The notes: generated from the letters alone by a model not told the origin. Numbered from the stretch's first letter, positions 11,918 through 22,289 are shown. The stretch is 64,000 nt of DNA from Desulfotruncus alcoholivorax DSM 16058 (GCF_000430885.1 NZ_AUMW01000016.1:25731-89730); one strand, 5' to 3'. Numbers and translations: made by a program.

Positions 11918-13023
11918 TTAATTTGTGTGTCTTAATTTTCTTATCTTCTTCCGGAAGGGGGGGGAGAGAATTAAATACCATCAGACTGATACCATATTTA
12001 CAAGAACGCGGTATGAAAATTACGGTAGTGGTATTGGATTGCGGGGGATACGTTACTCAATGGTGCTGTAATAATGGGGTAAATTATCACTTCCTTGGTT
12101 TGTGGCCCGGTAAGTTGAATTTTATAGCAGTAGCATGGCGGTTTTTTCTGATAATAATTAAAACTAAAATTGATTTGATTCAAGTTTATGGTTTTACAGC
12201 GAGTATGCTCTGCCGTTTTATTGCCAGACCAATGGGGGTTAGGGTTGTGGTGGGCATTGTGGGAGCCGGGCATTTTACTGGTGTCAGACCTCTATATGAA
12301 AGGCTGACCCAAAAAATGGTTAATTGTTACGTAGCCAATTCCCTGGCCGGGAAAAATAAACTACTGCAAATATTCCGCGATTATCCACCATGGATAGACG
12401 TTATCTACAACGGGGTGCCCGGTATTAAGGCCCCACCGCCTTTAGTGGAAAAAAATTGTTTTACAATAGGCACTGTGGCCAATTTAAGGCCTGAAAAGGG
12501 TTATGATGTAATGCTTGAAGCACTGGCTCAAGTTAAATCGGATCTAGGTGAGCGAATAATTTTTAAATATTTAATAGTTGGTGATGGTGCGCTTAGAAAA
12601 GCACTGACGGAAAAAATTCATTACTTGGGGTTGACGGAGCAGGTTTATTTATTGGGTATGGTCGAGAATGTGACAGAGGTGATTTATAAATTTGATTTAT
12701 TTGTTTTGCCCTCTTATACGGAAGGGTTTCCCAATGCCCTGCTGGAGGCGATGATGGCCGGCAGGTGCGTGATTGCCACGAATGTTGGAGGTGTACCGGA
12801 GGTTATTGAAGATGGATATAATGGCTTAATGGTAGAACCCGGTAACCCGGAAGAATTGTCCCGGGCTATTAAAAAGGTAATTTTAAACCACCAATTGCAA
12901 AAAAACATGGCTTTAAGAGGCCGGGAAGTAGTTTGTAAAAATTTTACTCTGACTCGTCAAGCTGAGGAGACCATCAGAGTCTGGAAAGCGGTTTACCAGG
13001 AAGGTAAGGGGGTGAGCCAGTGA
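11914..13023 (+). CDS. Glycosyltransferase family 4
   Basis: A 369-residue GT-B fold enzyme. The N-terminal acceptor half has a glycine-rich loop ([13 protein letters not shown]). The C-terminal donor half has [19 protein letters not shown] and the EX7E motif in [19 protein letters not shown], characteristic of GT4. GTG at 11914 overlaps the preceding stop by 4 bases (GTGA), and its own stop overlaps the next GTG, so translation is probably coupled across three genes. Donor and acceptor cannot be inferred. Confidence 0.9.
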   Translation: MINLCVLIFLSSSGRGGRELNTIRLIPYLQERGMKITVVVLDCGGYVTQWCCNNGVNYHFLGLWPGKLNFIAVAWRFFLIIIKTKIDLIQVYGFTASMLCRFIARPMGVRVVVGIVGAGHFTGVRPLYERLTQKMVNCYVANSLAGKNKLLQIFRDYPPWIDVIYNGVPGIKAPPPLVEKNCFTIGTVANLRPEKGYDVMLEALAQVKSDLGERIIFKYLIVGDGALRKALTEKIHYLGLTEQVYLLGMVENVTEVIYKFDLFVLPSYTEGFPNALLEAMMAGRCVIATNVGGVPEVIEDGYNGLMVEPGNPEELSRAIKKVILNHQLQKNMALRGREVVCKNFTLTRQAEETIRVWKAVYQEGKGVSQ

Positions 13024-14087
13024 AGGCACTTATATTATCCGGAGGAAAAGGAACACGCCTGCGGCCTCTTACACATACCACGGCAAAGCAGCTGATACCG
13101 ATAGCCAATAAACCAATCATATATTTTGTTATCGAACAAATATTAGGGGCTGGAATAACTGATATCGGGGTAATTATTTCCCCTGAAACGGGGGAGAGAG
13201 TACGTGAGGTAGTAGGCAATGGTGAGCGATGGGGGTGCAAAATTACTTATATTATCCAACAAGAGCCTCTGGGGCTGGCCCATGCAGTTAAAACTGCCCG
13301 GGATTTTTTAGGGCGGGAGCCTTTTCTGATGTTCCTGGGGGATAACTTAATTCAGGGCGGTGTAAAACACCTGGTGGACAGTTTTGAGAAATCAAGCAGT
13401 GAAGCAATCATTCAGCTAAAAGAAGTTGAAAATCCGCAGCAATTTGGTATTGCCGTGTTGGGTGATGGCGACCAAATTGTCAGGTTAATTGAAAAACCCC
13501 CAAAACCACCCTCCAACCTTGCTTTAATTGGGATCTACTTATTTAAGTCCAGCGTTTTTACGGCCATCGACCAAATTAACCCTTCATGGAGAGGTGAGCT
13601 GGAAATAACCGATGCTATACAAAAGTTAATTGATTTGGGATACCGGGTAGAAGCTCGCCGCCTGGAGGGATGGTGGCTGGACACTGGTAAAAAAGACGAC
13701 ATTTTGGAAGCCAACCGGGTGGTATTGGATGAATACATGCGCCGGGTTAACAAAGGTTTTATCGATAAAACAAGTAGAATCACCGGGCGGGTTGAAGTCG
13801 GATTAAACAGTAAAATAATTAACAGCACTATACGCGGCCCGGTATGCATAGATGAAGGTGTAATAATTAAAGATTCCTTTATTGGTCCCTTTACCACCAT
13901 CGGCAGGAATTGCTTCTTTGAAAAAATTGGGGTTGAGCATTCTGTAATTTTGGAAAATTGCCATCTTTATCATGTGGACCGCATCGAAGACAGTTTAATA
14001 GGTTATAACACTCATGTTCAAAAAGGCAGTGCACAAAGGCGGGCAATACGCCTTTTTGTAGGAGATGATTCGCAAGTTATGGTTTAA
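13020..14087 (+). CDS. rmlA: Glucose-1-phosphate thymidylyltransferase, long form
   Basis: A 355-residue nucleotidyltransferase making dTDP-glucose. The N-terminal signature is [20 protein letters not shown] with [18 protein letters not shown] carries the metal-binding aspartate. The C-terminal part (from about residue 245) is a left-handed beta-helix of hexapeptide-like repeats ([20 protein letters not shown]), which distinguishes the long form. GTG overlaps the preceding stop. It is followed by RmlC-, RmlD- and RmlB-like genes, so it supplies dTDP-rhamnose or a related 6-deoxyhexose. Confidence 0.93.
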   Translation: MKALILSGGKGTRLRPLTHTTAKQLIPIANKPIIYFVIEQILGAGITDIGVIISPETGERVREVVGNGERWGCKITYIIQQEPLGLAHAVKTARDFLGREPFLMFLGDNLIQGGVKHLVDSFEKSSSEAIIQLKEVENPQQFGIAVLGDGDQIVRLIEKPPKPPSNLALIGIYLFKSSVFTAIDQINPSWRGELEITDAIQKLIDLGYRVEARRLEGWWLDTGKKDDILEANRVVLDEYMRRVNKGFIDKTSRITGRVEVGLNSKIINSTIRGPVCIDEGVIIKDSFIGPFTTIGRNCFFEKIGVEHSVILENCHLYHVDRIEDSLIGYNTHVQKGSAQRRAIRLFVGDDSQVMV

Positions 14088-14115
14088 CTTTCGTGAAGGG
14101 GGCTGTTGTAAGAGC

Positions 14116-14577
14116 ATGAACTTAATTGACGGGGTAATTGTAAAAAAGCTTAAAGCTATACCTGATGAGCGCGGTTACCTTATGGAGATGCTGCGCCGTG
14201 ATTGGCCTGAGTTTATGACCTTTGGGCAGGTTTATGTTACCGCGGCTTATCCAGGTGTAGTAAAGGCATGGCATTATCATCAGCGGCAGTGGGACCATTT
14301 CGTTTGTGTCAGCGGCATGGCCCGGGTGGTACTGTATGATGCGCGTAAAAACAGTTCAACCTTTGGCGAGGTAAATGTATTTCATATGGGATATCTTAAT
14401 CCCATGCTGCTAAGAATTCCACCCGAAGTTTATCACGGCTTTACCGCTGAAGGCAACGAAACGATATTAATAGTTAATTTGCCTACCGAAGTTTATAACT
14501 ATCAACAGCCGGATGAATACAGGCTACCTTATAACGATCCGTCTATTCCCTATTCTTGGGAGGTATTGCACAGGTGA
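14116..14577 (+). CDS. rmlC: dTDP-4-dehydrorhamnose 3,5-epimerase-like cupin
   Basis: A 153-residue cupin of the RmlC family. The catalytic histidine region is KAWHYHQRQWD, in place of the classical GLHYQ. A second conserved segment is IPPEVYHGFTA. It is shorter than classical RmlC (about 180 residues), so it belongs to a short variant group. Position between rmlA and rmlD supports the epimerase role. ATG at 14116 is preferred over an in-frame ATG at 14065 inside rmlA. Its end overlaps the start of rmlD. Confidence 0.8.
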   Translation: MNLIDGVIVKKLKAIPDERGYLMEMLRRDWPEFMTFGQVYVTAAYPGVVKAWHYHQRQWDHFVCVSGMARVVLYDARKNSSTFGEVNVFHMGYLNPMLLRIPPEVYHGFTAEGNETILIVNLPTEVYNYQQPDEYRLPYNDPSIPYSWEVLHR

Positions 14578-15428
14578 CAGTATTTGTAACCGGTGCGGCA
14601 GGTATGTTGGGGCAGGATGTGGTTGCTGAATTCCGGTCTCGCCAAAGCAAAGTAATCGCCAAAGATCACGCAAGCCTGGATATAACAAATTTAGAGCATG
14701 TTGAACAAGCAATTGGCCATTATAAGCCAGCCATTGTGGTAAATTGCGCTGCTTACACAGATGTGGACAGAGCTGAGTCTGAACCGCAAAAGGCTTATTT
14801 TATTAACGGATTAGGCCCTCGTAATTTAGCCCTGGCCTGCCAAAAAAATAAGGCCGTGTTGGTGCATATCAGTACGGACTATGTTTTTGACGGCAGTCAA
14901 AACCGGCCTTATGGAGTTTATGATCCAACAAATCCTTTAAATGTTTATGGCGCAAGCAAGCTGTGGGGAGAAAATGCAGTTCGAGAAATTTTAAAGTCAT
15001 TTTATTTAATTAGAACCAGTTGGCTATTTGGTTTGAACGGCAAAAATTTTGTGGACACGATGTTGCGAATGGGGCAAAGTGAAAAAACGATAAAAGTTGT
15101 CGATGACCAGTTTGGCTGCCCCACTTTCACAGAAGATTTAGCCCGGGCGGTGGCTGATCTGGTAGAAACCGGTTGTTACGGTACCTACCATATCACCAAT
15201 CAAAACGCTGTCACCTGGTTTGGTTTGGCTGAAAATATATTTAAAAAATGTAATAACTCAATTAAACTAATCCCTTGTAAAACCAAAGAAATGAATCGCC
15301 CGGCCCACAGGCCCGGCTTTTCAGTATTGGATCCGTTTCCTTTAAAAGAAACCATAGGCTACCTGTTGCCAGGGTGGGAGTATGCTTTATCCCGGTACCT
15401 GGTTAAAAGGGGGAAATCAAAGCTGTGA
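14574..15428 (+). CDS. rmlD: dTDP-4-dehydrorhamnose reductase
   Basis: A 284-residue extended SDR. Nucleotide-binding motif VFVTGAAGMLGQDV at the N-terminus, VNCAAYTDVDRAES, ISTDYVFDG, and the YxxxK catalytic pair in YGASKLWGE. It reduces dTDP-4-keto-rhamnose to dTDP-L-rhamnose with NAD(P)H. GTG at 14574 follows GGGAGGT and overlaps the epimerase stop (GTGA); an in-frame ATG at 14556 lies upstream of that site. Confidence 0.93.
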   Translation: MTVFVTGAAGMLGQDVVAEFRSRQSKVIAKDHASLDITNLEHVEQAIGHYKPAIVVNCAAYTDVDRAESEPQKAYFINGLGPRNLALACQKNKAVLVHISTDYVFDGSQNRPYGVYDPTNPLNVYGASKLWGENAVREILKSFYLIRTSWLFGLNGKNFVDTMLRMGQSEKTIKVVDDQFGCPTFTEDLARAVADLVETGCYGTYHITNQNAVTWFGLAENIFKKCNNSIKLIPCKTKEMNRPAHRPGFSVLDPFPLKETIGYLLPGWEYALSRYLVKRGKSKL

Positions 15429-16432
15429 AAATACTGGTTACTGGTGGCGCCGGCTTTATTGGCACAAATTTTATAAGGTACATTATTTCAAAACAACCGG
15501 TTTGGGAAGTTATCAACGTTGATAAGCTAACTTACGCGGGAAATTTGGAAAACTTAATGGATTTAAATGATCAGGCTAAGTACACTTTTTACTGTGGTGA
15601 TATAGCAGATAAAAATTTTATGGAGACTTTTTTTCAACACGGCATAGATGTTTTAATTAATTTTGCCGCGGAGTCGCATGTCGACCGCAGTATTCAAGAT
15701 GCTGAACCATTCATAAAAACCAATGTTGTAGGTACCTACGTCTTATTGGAATTGGCAAGAAGTTATGGAATCAAGAAATTTATTCAGGTATCCACTGATG
15801 AAGTCTATGGCTCTTTGGCGTCTAAAGGTAAATTTAGCGAGGAATCCCCCCTTGGTCCAAATAGCCCGTATTCGGCCAGTAAAGCTTCGGCCGACCTTTT
15901 ATGCCGGTCTTATTACGCAACGTATAAGCTGCCGGTAACGGTTACCCGCTGTTCAAACAATTTCGGCCCGTATCAGTTTCCGGAAAAGTTTATACCGCTT
16001 ATAATTACCAATGCATTGGAAGGTAAAACGATTCCTGTTTATGGTGACGGCTTAAATGTGCGGGACTGGATTTACGTCAATGACCACTGCCGGGCTCTGG
16101 AGACTGTAATTTTAAAAGGGCTGGGTGGCGAGGTATATAATATCGGAGGTAATAACGAGCTGAGCAATCTGGAATTGGTAAAAAAAATTTTGCGCTTACT
16201 TGGCAAGCCGGAGACGCTCATTAAATTTGTTCAAGACCGGCCCGGTCATGACAAGCGGTATGCCATAGACAGTACAAAAATGACCCGGGAACTGGGTTGG
16301 CGGCCCGCATATTCTTTTGATGATGCTCTAATGTTTACGGTTGACTGGTATTTAAAGCAGCCAAATTGGTGGAAGCGGATTAAAACAGGTGTTTATCAGG
16401 ATTACTATAAAAAATGGTATGGCAGGGTTTAG
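15425..16432 (+). CDS. rmlB: dTDP-glucose 4,6-dehydratase
   Basis: A 335-residue SDR with VTGGAGFIGTNFIRY at the N-terminus, NFAAESHVDRSI, VSTDEVYGSL and the catalytic YSASKASAD, plus RCSNNFGPYQFPEKFIPL, the substrate-binding block typical of RmlB. It converts dTDP-glucose to dTDP-4-keto-6-deoxyglucose. It overlaps rmlD by 4 bases. The order rmlA-rmlC-rmlD-rmlB makes a complete dTDP-rhamnose set within one coupled block. Confidence 0.95.
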   Translation: MKILVTGGAGFIGTNFIRYIISKQPVWEVINVDKLTYAGNLENLMDLNDQAKYTFYCGDIADKNFMETFFQHGIDVLINFAAESHVDRSIQDAEPFIKTNVVGTYVLLELARSYGIKKFIQVSTDEVYGSLASKGKFSEESPLGPNSPYSASKASADLLCRSYYATYKLPVTVTRCSNNFGPYQFPEKFIPLIITNALEGKTIPVYGDGLNVRDWIYVNDHCRALETVILKGLGGEVYNIGGNNELSNLELVKKILRLLGKPETLIKFVQDRPGHDKRYAIDSTKMTRELGWRPAYSFDDALMFTVDWYLKQPNWWKRIKTGVYQDYYKKWYGRV

Positions 16433-16434
16433 CG

Positions 16435-17514
16435 ATGAAAGTCTTATTTTTAACCAATACCCCCATCAATGGACCGTCGGCAAGATACAGGGTTTACCAG
16501 TATATACCATACCTTAAACAAAAAAATATTAAAGCTGGCACTCACAGTGCCTTAACCCCTTTTCTTTATAGCAAATTTTCGCCCGCCAAAGGAAGCTTGC
16601 ACAAAATTATTTATTTTATCTTATCAGCTTTATCCAGAATTGTTGCTCTCTTTAGAGTACCTTTCTATGACGTGATATTTATACAAAAACTGGCACTGCC
16701 CCACGTTTACCCATTTCCTGAAGTTTTACTGTGTAAATTGGGAAAATGGTTGAGAAAAAGGGTTATATTTGATTTCGATGATGCCATTTATACTGTATCA
16801 GAGGTTCGGAAAAAAACATTATTTGAAAAATTTGCTTACCCCGGGCGAGTGCAGAAGATTATCAGCCAATGCGATAGTATTGTGGCGGGCAATGACTATC
16901 TTGGTCAGTTCGCACGTAAGTATAATCAACGAGTCCATGTGGTGCCCACTTCAATTGATCTTGCCAAATATTCCATGCGCCTGTTTCATGATAAGGAAAG
17001 TACTCCGGTTGTCATTGGTTGGATCGGTACACCCAGTACTTCACCGTACTTAAATTTAATAATCCCTGTTTTACAAGAAATCGCTGCGAAAAAGGAAATT
17101 GTTTTCCGGATTATAGGTGGAAGGTCTTTTGAATGCCCGGGAGTAAAAGTTGAATATTTGCGCTGGTCTCTGGAAAGTGAGGTAGAAGATATACGTTCGC
17201 TCGATATCGGGGTAATGCCGCTTTCCGATGATCCGTGGACCCGTGGGAAATGTGGATTAAAACTATTGCAATATATGGCGGCGGGTGTTCCGGCAGTTGC
17301 CTCACCGGTCGGGGTTAACAACAAAATCATCATGGACGGTATTAATGGTTATCTGGCAAAAAATACTAAAGAATGGGTGTCTAAAATTGAAAAAATAATC
17401 AGTTTTCCTGCTGCACATCTGGATATGCTGCAGCAGGCGCGTAAAACTGTTGAAAACGAATACTCTATGGCTGTAAACGTTGATAAGTTAATCAAAATAT
17501 TAACTATTTGGTAA
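16435..17514 (+). CDS. Glycosyltransferase, GT4-like
   Basis: About 359 residues. The N-terminus (MKVLFLTNTPINGPSARYRV) and the C-terminal part, with IGWIGTPSTSPYLN and LLQYMAAGVPAVASPVGVN, fit a GT-B retaining glycosyltransferase. The EX7E motif is not clear: the usual EG..N.LLEAMA is replaced by a CGLKLLQYMAAG version common in a subset of GT4. The ATG is two bases after the rmlB stop, so it is in the same operon. Substrate unknown; rhamnosyl transfer is possible from context only. Confidence 0.82.
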   Translation: MKVLFLTNTPINGPSARYRVYQYIPYLKQKNIKAGTHSALTPFLYSKFSPAKGSLHKIIYFILSALSRIVALFRVPFYDVIFIQKLALPHVYPFPEVLLCKLGKWLRKRVIFDFDDAIYTVSEVRKKTLFEKFAYPGRVQKIISQCDSIVAGNDYLGQFARKYNQRVHVVPTSIDLAKYSMRLFHDKESTPVVIGWIGTPSTSPYLNLIIPVLQEIAAKKEIVFRIIGGRSFECPGVKVEYLRWSLESEVEDIRSLDIGVMPLSDDPWTRGKCGLKLLQYMAAGVPAVASPVGVNNKIIMDGINGYLAKNTKEWVSKIEKIISFPAAHLDMLQQARKTVENEYSMAVNVDKLIKILTIW

Positions 17515-17588
17515 ACTTATGGACTATGAAACCTGCCGCCGGTTTTTTTATTTAAAAAACATTGCTTTTTGAGCGGGGGAATTACACT

Positions 17589-18635
17589 ATGGTGGTGCAA
17601 CAAAACGATAACTATATACGCACTCATTCTTGTTTTAACTGTTACTTGTGCGGCAACCGGGGTCAACCCTTGTACCATGGGTTGAAGGACCGTCTCTTTG
17701 ACGCACCCGGAGAATGGCATTTTAGAAAGTGCTCGAATCATAAATGCGGTTTGGTGTGGCTGGACCCGATGCCAATATCTGAAGATATCGGTAAGGCTTA
17801 TAAAAATTATTACACTCACCAAAATTCAAAAAATTCCATGACCTGGTACAGGCGGGTATATCAATGGGCGAAAGAAGGTTATTTGGCACGGAGATTTAAT
17901 TACTATGGTAATTCAACTACTATCTGGAAGAAATTGTTGGGCATGATGTTGTATTTCCATCCGGGCCGGCGTGAGAATCTGGAGTTCAGCGTTATGTATC
18001 TGCCTTCACAGCCCAATGGATTATTGCTTGATGTGGGATGCGGCAGCGGGCAAAAGCTTATGTTTATGAGGGACCTGGGGTGGCTCGCAGAAGGGGTGGA
18101 TATTGATCCTATCGCCGTTGACAGCGCCAGGTCCAAAGGATTGCAAGTGCGCCTTGGAACTTTGGAAGAGCAATGTTATCAGGATAATTATTTTGATGCC
18201 ATTATTTTAAGCCACCTCATCGAACATGTTTATGATCCATTAGGACTGCTTTTAGAGTGTTACCGTATCTTAAAGCCCGGCGGACGTCTGGTTGTGGTTA
18301 CGCCAAATAATGAAAGCTGGATGCACAAAATGTTTAATGACAAATGGTTGGCCCTGGATCCACCACGGCATTTACATGTTTTTTCTGTCCCGTCACTGAA
18401 GTATCTCGCCCAAAAAGCCGGTTTTAAAAAATACAAAATATCTACCACAATAAGGGAAGCAAACGGTCTCTTCATGGCCAGTAAATTGATTCAGCGGACT
18501 GGTAAATATGTATGGGGCTGTCCCTTGTCATCCACCTTTCGCTTTTGGGCCCGGGGGATGCAGCTTGCGGAATGGGTGATTTTGAAGTTTAAACCTGATG
18601 CCGGTGAAGAAATCACCATGGTGGGGGAGAAATAA
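17589..18635 (+). CDS. SAM-dependent methyltransferase with N-terminal zinc ribbon
   Basis: About 348 residues. A cysteine-rich N-terminus (CFNCYLCG then CSNHKCGLVWLDP) looks like a zinc ribbon. A class I methyltransferase domain follows with LLDVGCGSGQKLMFM as the SAM loop near residue 145, then LSHLIEHVYDP and LKPGGRLVVVTPN. Architecture matches methyltransferases of surface-glycan loci (Methyltransf_23 type). ATG at 17589 follows GAGCGGGGG. It converges with the flippase gene on the opposite strand. Confidence 0.85.
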   Translation: MVVQQNDNYIRTHSCFNCYLCGNRGQPLYHGLKDRLFDAPGEWHFRKCSNHKCGLVWLDPMPISEDIGKAYKNYYTHQNSKNSMTWYRRVYQWAKEGYLARRFNYYGNSTTIWKKLLGMMLYFHPGRRENLEFSVMYLPSQPNGLLLDVGCGSGQKLMFMRDLGWLAEGVDIDPIAVDSARSKGLQVRLGTLEEQCYQDNYFDAIILSHLIEHVYDPLGLLLECYRILKPGGRLVVVTPNNESWMHKMFNDKWLALDPPRHLHVFSVPSLKYLAQKAGFKKYKISTTIREANGLFMASKLIQRTGKYVWGCPLSSTFRFWARGMQLAEWVILKFKPDAGEEITMVGEK

Positions 18636-18654
18636 TGCGCCTGTTGTGCAGTAT

Positions 18655-20139
18655 CTAATGACTGTTGCGGTTTTCCCCCTTATTCCATGGTAATCCACCC
18701 AGAGAACGTGATATTTTAAACAGCGAAAAACCACTCATCGCCGCTGTTAATGTTAATCCAAGCACCAGTGAAAAAATGCCCGGTATAAACCTGGCTATTG
18801 AAATAGTAGCGGCGCACATTGCCAATGCAACCAGCAGTAGTAAGTTCTTTTTTCTCCAGACAAAGTGATTTAAGCGAAAAACAATGATCCAGATTAAACA
18901 AAAATATAATACATTGGTTAAAAAGTAAGCAATTCCTGTGGCTTTCAGGTTCCAGTTGGACATTCCAATATAAACTAAGGCCAAATACATGAGATTCCAG
19001 AAGAGTTCTGTAACAAAAAACAAACGACTGCGTTCTTTAACCACCAAAACAAAAATCATACACCAACTGACAAACTTGAATAGGTCGCCGATAACCTGCC
19101 ATTGCAGGATACCAGCTGTCTCCTTAAAAGTACCGGAGTAAATTAAACCAACTACCTGTGGGCATAGAGTCAGCATGCCAAGGATAACCGGACCGGCCAT
19201 GAGTAGAACAACTTTGATTTGCTCATTGACCATTGCGTTTGTTTTTTTGTAATCATGTGCAACTGCACTAAGCCTGGGATAGTAATCTTTACTTATGGCA
19301 TCCAGGATAAAACCCAGGTATAGCATGGAAATGCTCCACGCTGCCTGAAAATATCCGGTGGCAACCATACCTAATGTTCGGGTAATAAGAACCCTTACAG
19401 CCAGTTGAGTTATGGCTCTAACCAGGCTGGCACTCATGAGGGCAAAGCCCATTCGAAACAGGCCGGGCAATAATTTTAACATTTCTTTCCAGGATAAACT
19501 GAAATGAATTGCCTTAATCCTCCGAGTTAACCACCATGAAGCAGCAAAGAGAGCCAGAGGTGTGCTAATTACTGCCGCAATGATGCCGCTTTCTCTCCAA
19601 TGCCAAACTGCCAGCACGGTTATGAGCAAACCGCCCAGGGCCCCAAGGATATATGTCTTGGCAAGATCCACTAAACGGCGCAAGCCGTTGAGTACAGCCG
19701 TTTGGGAACTGGAGACAATGCTTGCCCAGACACCGATGCCAATCCATGTTATAGCCCAGGCATAATTGTTATGACCGAAGACCAGACTGGCGATTGGTTT
19801 GCGAAGCATTATCAATAACAAAGCACCCGACAGCCCCAGTATTACTGAAGTCCATAACAAGGCGTTGCTGGTGTTGGTAATTTTTTGATTATCGCCTATA
19901 GCCTGAGCTTCAGCCAGTTGCCTAACGCCGCTTATGGCTAGACCTGCTCCAGCGATTGTTCCCGCTGTATTTAGAATTGACTGCAATAAACCCATCAGGC
20001 CGATGCTTTCGGGTCCCAGCATTACAGCCACCATTTTGTTTCTAATTATACCAACTAATATTGAAACCGCCGAGGTGCCGATCATAAGGATAGAAGCCTT
20101 AAAAATTCGGCCTGTTGAATTGTTTTTGACTTTGGTCAT
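18655..20139 (-). CDS. Wzx-like polysaccharide flippase
   Basis: About 494 residues with 12-14 hydrophobic segments. The N-terminus (GRIFKASILMIGTSAVSILV, then RNKMVAVMLGPESIGLMGL) is the typical start of MATE/MOP-superfamily O-unit flippases, which move lipid-linked repeat units across the membrane. Start uncertain: ATG at 20139 was chosen, and an in-frame ATG at 20157 exists. AAGGAG around 20177 stands in front of a 10-codon reading frame that ends in an ATGA overlap with the 20139 start. It is the only - strand gene between two + strand blocks, and a second Wzx lies at 38070. Confidence 0.85.
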   Translation of the reverse strand: MTKVKNNSTGRIFKASILMIGTSAVSILVGIIRNKMVAVMLGPESIGLMGLLQSILNTAGTIAGAGLAISGVRQLAEAQAIGDNQKITNTSNALLWTSVILGLSGALLLIMLRKPIASLVFGHNNYAWAITWIGIGVWASIVSSSQTAVLNGLRRLVDLAKTYILGALGGLLITVLAVWHWRESGIIAAVISTPLALFAASWWLTRRIKAIHFSLSWKEMLKLLPGLFRMGFALMSASLVRAITQLAVRVLITRTLGMVATGYFQAAWSISMLYLGFILDAISKDYYPRLSAVAHDYKKTNAMVNEQIKVVLLMAGPVILGMLTLCPQVVGLIYSGTFKETAGILQWQVIGDLFKFVSWCMIFVLVVKERSRLFFVTELFWNLMYLALVYIGMSNWNLKATGIAYFLTNVLYFCLIWIIVFRLNHFVWRKKNLLLLVALAMCAATISIARFIPGIFSLVLGLTLTAAMSGFSLFKISRSLGGLPWNKGENRNSH

Positions 20140-20266
20140 ATTATAGGACCAATCCATCGTAATAACATTAGGTACCGCTCCTTAAGCTATAGAAATCCCT
20201 TGCCATTTCTCCAAGATATCTTATGTTGCTTGTTACGGGTAGGTGACACTAGCCCAAAACGTATAG

Positions 20267-20296
20267 TATATACATTGTGCTGTTTGGCCTCGTCAA
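20267..20296 (-). promoter_or_regulatory. Possible promoter for the flippase gene
   Basis: On the - strand, TTGACG (20296-20291) and TATATA (20272-20267) are separated by 18 bases, about 130 bases upstream of the flippase start. Confidence 0.45.
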
Positions 20297-20394
20297 GGTG
20301 TTTTTAGTTGTTACCTTGCTTGATGAATGAACCTTCTTATGTATAAAGCCATATTAATAAATTAGCATGTAACTATTCATAAGGAGGATGATCA

Positions 20395-21174
20395 ATGATT
20401 TTTCACAATAAAACAGCAGGAGCTGCCGCCGGTACACCTGAAGACACTTTCAGTATCCCGGTTAATGAGGATTTTACTAATATGTCCAAAATAAGGGATA
20501 TTGGCAGGTGGCATGTAACGAACTTTGTAAAATTTGTTTCTGAAAGCGTGTCTCCAGGCGCGATTATACTGGATGCGGGAGCGGGAGAATGCGCTTATAA
20601 AAGATACTTCTCACACTGCGAATACGTATCCGTTGACCTGGCAATTGGAGAAGACAGGTGGAATTATAATAATCTCAATTATATAGCTCCTTTAGATAAT
20701 CTTCCATTTGATGATGCATCCTTTGATGCGATCCTGAACACCCAAGTTCTGGAACACCTGGAATATCCCAGATTAGCAGTAAAAGAATTGTTCCGTGTCT
20801 TAAAGCCCGGAGGAAAATTATTTTTGACCGCTCCTATGGCTCATGAGGAGCACCAGGTGCCTTACGATTTTTTTAGATATACATCATACGGTTTAAAGTC
20901 TATTTGTGATCAAGCAGGATTCAGTGAAATTATAATTACCCCTATGGGTGGTATGTTTACAAGGTGGGCTTATGAAATCCCCAGAATAATGTCGTTATTT
21001 CCAAGTGCCGGCATTAAAAAAGGCAAAATAAAATTTAAGGGTTTTGTACTTTTACCATTAAGGCTGGTTTGTTTCTTGGCGGTTCGGCTAACCCAAATGG
21101 TTTTTTTGTGGATTGATCAATTAGATAAAGAAAAAAAATTTCCATTTGGTTGGTCTTTGATTGCTCAAAAATAA
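20395..21174 (+). CDS. Class I SAM-dependent methyltransferase
   Basis: A 259-residue protein with a Methyltransf_11-like core: ILDAGAGECAYKRYF as the SAM-binding loop, FDDASFDAILNTQVLEHLE, then LFRVLKPGGKLFLTAP. A hydrophobic stretch near the C-terminus (LLPLRLVCFLAVRLTQMVF) suggests membrane association. ATG follows AAGGAGGA. Its transcript probably begins in the 255-base gap shared with the divergent flippase. Target unknown; glycan or lipid-linked sugar methylation is inferred from context. Confidence 0.85.
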   Translation: MIFHNKTAGAAAGTPEDTFSIPVNEDFTNMSKIRDIGRWHVTNFVKFVSESVSPGAIILDAGAGECAYKRYFSHCEYVSVDLAIGEDRWNYNNLNYIAPLDNLPFDDASFDAILNTQVLEHLEYPRLAVKELFRVLKPGGKLFLTAPMAHEEHQVPYDFFRYTSYGLKSICDQAGFSEIIITPMGGMFTRWAYEIPRIMSLFPSAGIKKGKIKFKGFVLLPLRLVCFLAVRLTQMVFLWIDQLDKEKKFPFGWSLIAQK

Positions 21175-21220
21175 ACATAATTATTTATTCAATGTAACAA
21201 AAACCGCCGGGGAAGGAGCG

Positions 21221-22249
21221 ATGGTATTGCATGGGGGTAACATGAGCGGTCGGAACTATAGGATTTCCGTGGCTCTATGTACTTTTAACGGTGCTCAATT
21301 TGTTGGTCAGCAGTTGGAAAGCATACTAAATCAATCGAGACTCCCGGATGAGCTAATTATATGTGATGACGCATCAACGGATGACACGATTGACATAGTT
21401 GGCAGTATAGCAGCCGGCCGGCTGTCGACGATACATATTATTCAAAATGAAAAAAGATTGGGCTGCGTGAAGAATTTTGAAAAGGCCATTAAATATACAA
21501 CCGGGGATATTATTTTTCTAAGCGACCAGGACGATGTTTGGTTTAAGGAAAAGATTTTTACAATGATGTCCCCTTTTGTGGAAAGTGACGAGGTCGGTTT
21601 GGTATATAGTGATGCCATTCTTACAAATACTGTGCTGAAACCTACCGGTCACACCTTGTTTGGTTGCCGAAAAAAAATGAAACTTTTAGAAAAGCGATTA
21701 CCTCATCAGATGGTGCGTGGAGTTGGGATTAACGGATGTACCATGGCATTCCGGTCGTGTCTGAAAGATTTTGTTCTACCCATTTTTGAATCAGAAGGAT
21801 GGGGACATGACCACTGGATCGCCTTTATTGCCTATGCAGTGATGGACAGCAGCCCAATAGATAAACCGTTAATGTATTACCGTCGACATGCACACAATTC
21901 CGGGAATGACCCGTTTTTGGACGGTGGGTGGGTAAATACGTGGGTAACAGGTCTTAAAGCTGCGGGAACTGCGGATTACGCCAAAGACAGGTACCGTTGG
22001 GAGGTAATGCTGCAGCGCTTAATCGAGATTGCCAAAAAACAAAGTTTACTCCCGGAAAATCGTACCAGGTTAAGTAAATTTATAACAGAGTGTGAACAAC
22101 GCTTGGAATTTGCGCGAGTTAGGGAACATGCAAAGCAGATCAGCCGTATTAAGCGTATTTATCCATTACTGCATTGTTTTTTAAAGGGTCATTACCACCG
22201 TTATCTTCGGGGTATGAAAAGTTTTCTTAAAGATGTGTTGATTTGTTAA
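21221..22249 (+). CDS. Glycosyltransferase family 2
   Basis: About 343 residues. GT-A fold with ISVALCTFNGAQFVGQQLES, LIICDDASTDDTIDI and the metal-binding DQDD in IIFLSDQDDVWFKE. This is the rhamnosyltransferase-like GT2 pattern. Start uncertain: ATG 21221, TTG 21227 and ATG 21242 are all in frame downstream of GGAAGGAG. Overlap with the end of the methyltransferase is only apparent if an upstream start is used. It converges with the rhodanese gene and has no obvious terminator of its own except the shared hairpin at 22290. Confidence 0.9.
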   Translation: MVLHGGNMSGRNYRISVALCTFNGAQFVGQQLESILNQSRLPDELIICDDASTDDTIDIVGSIAAGRLSTIHIIQNEKRLGCVKNFEKAIKYTTGDIIFLSDQDDVWFKEKIFTMMSPFVESDEVGLVYSDAILTNTVLKPTGHTLFGCRKKMKLLEKRLPHQMVRGVGINGCTMAFRSCLKDFVLPIFESEGWGHDHWIAFIAYAVMDSSPIDKPLMYYRRHAHNSGNDPFLDGGWVNTWVTGLKAAGTADYAKDRYRWEVMLQRLIEIAKKQSLLPENRTRLSKFITECEQRLEFARVREHAKQISRIKRIYPLLHCFLKGHYHRYLRGMKSFLKDVLIC

Positions 22250-22289
22250 AAAAGCCGCTAACGTTTTTGGATTCCAGCAATGTCAACCC

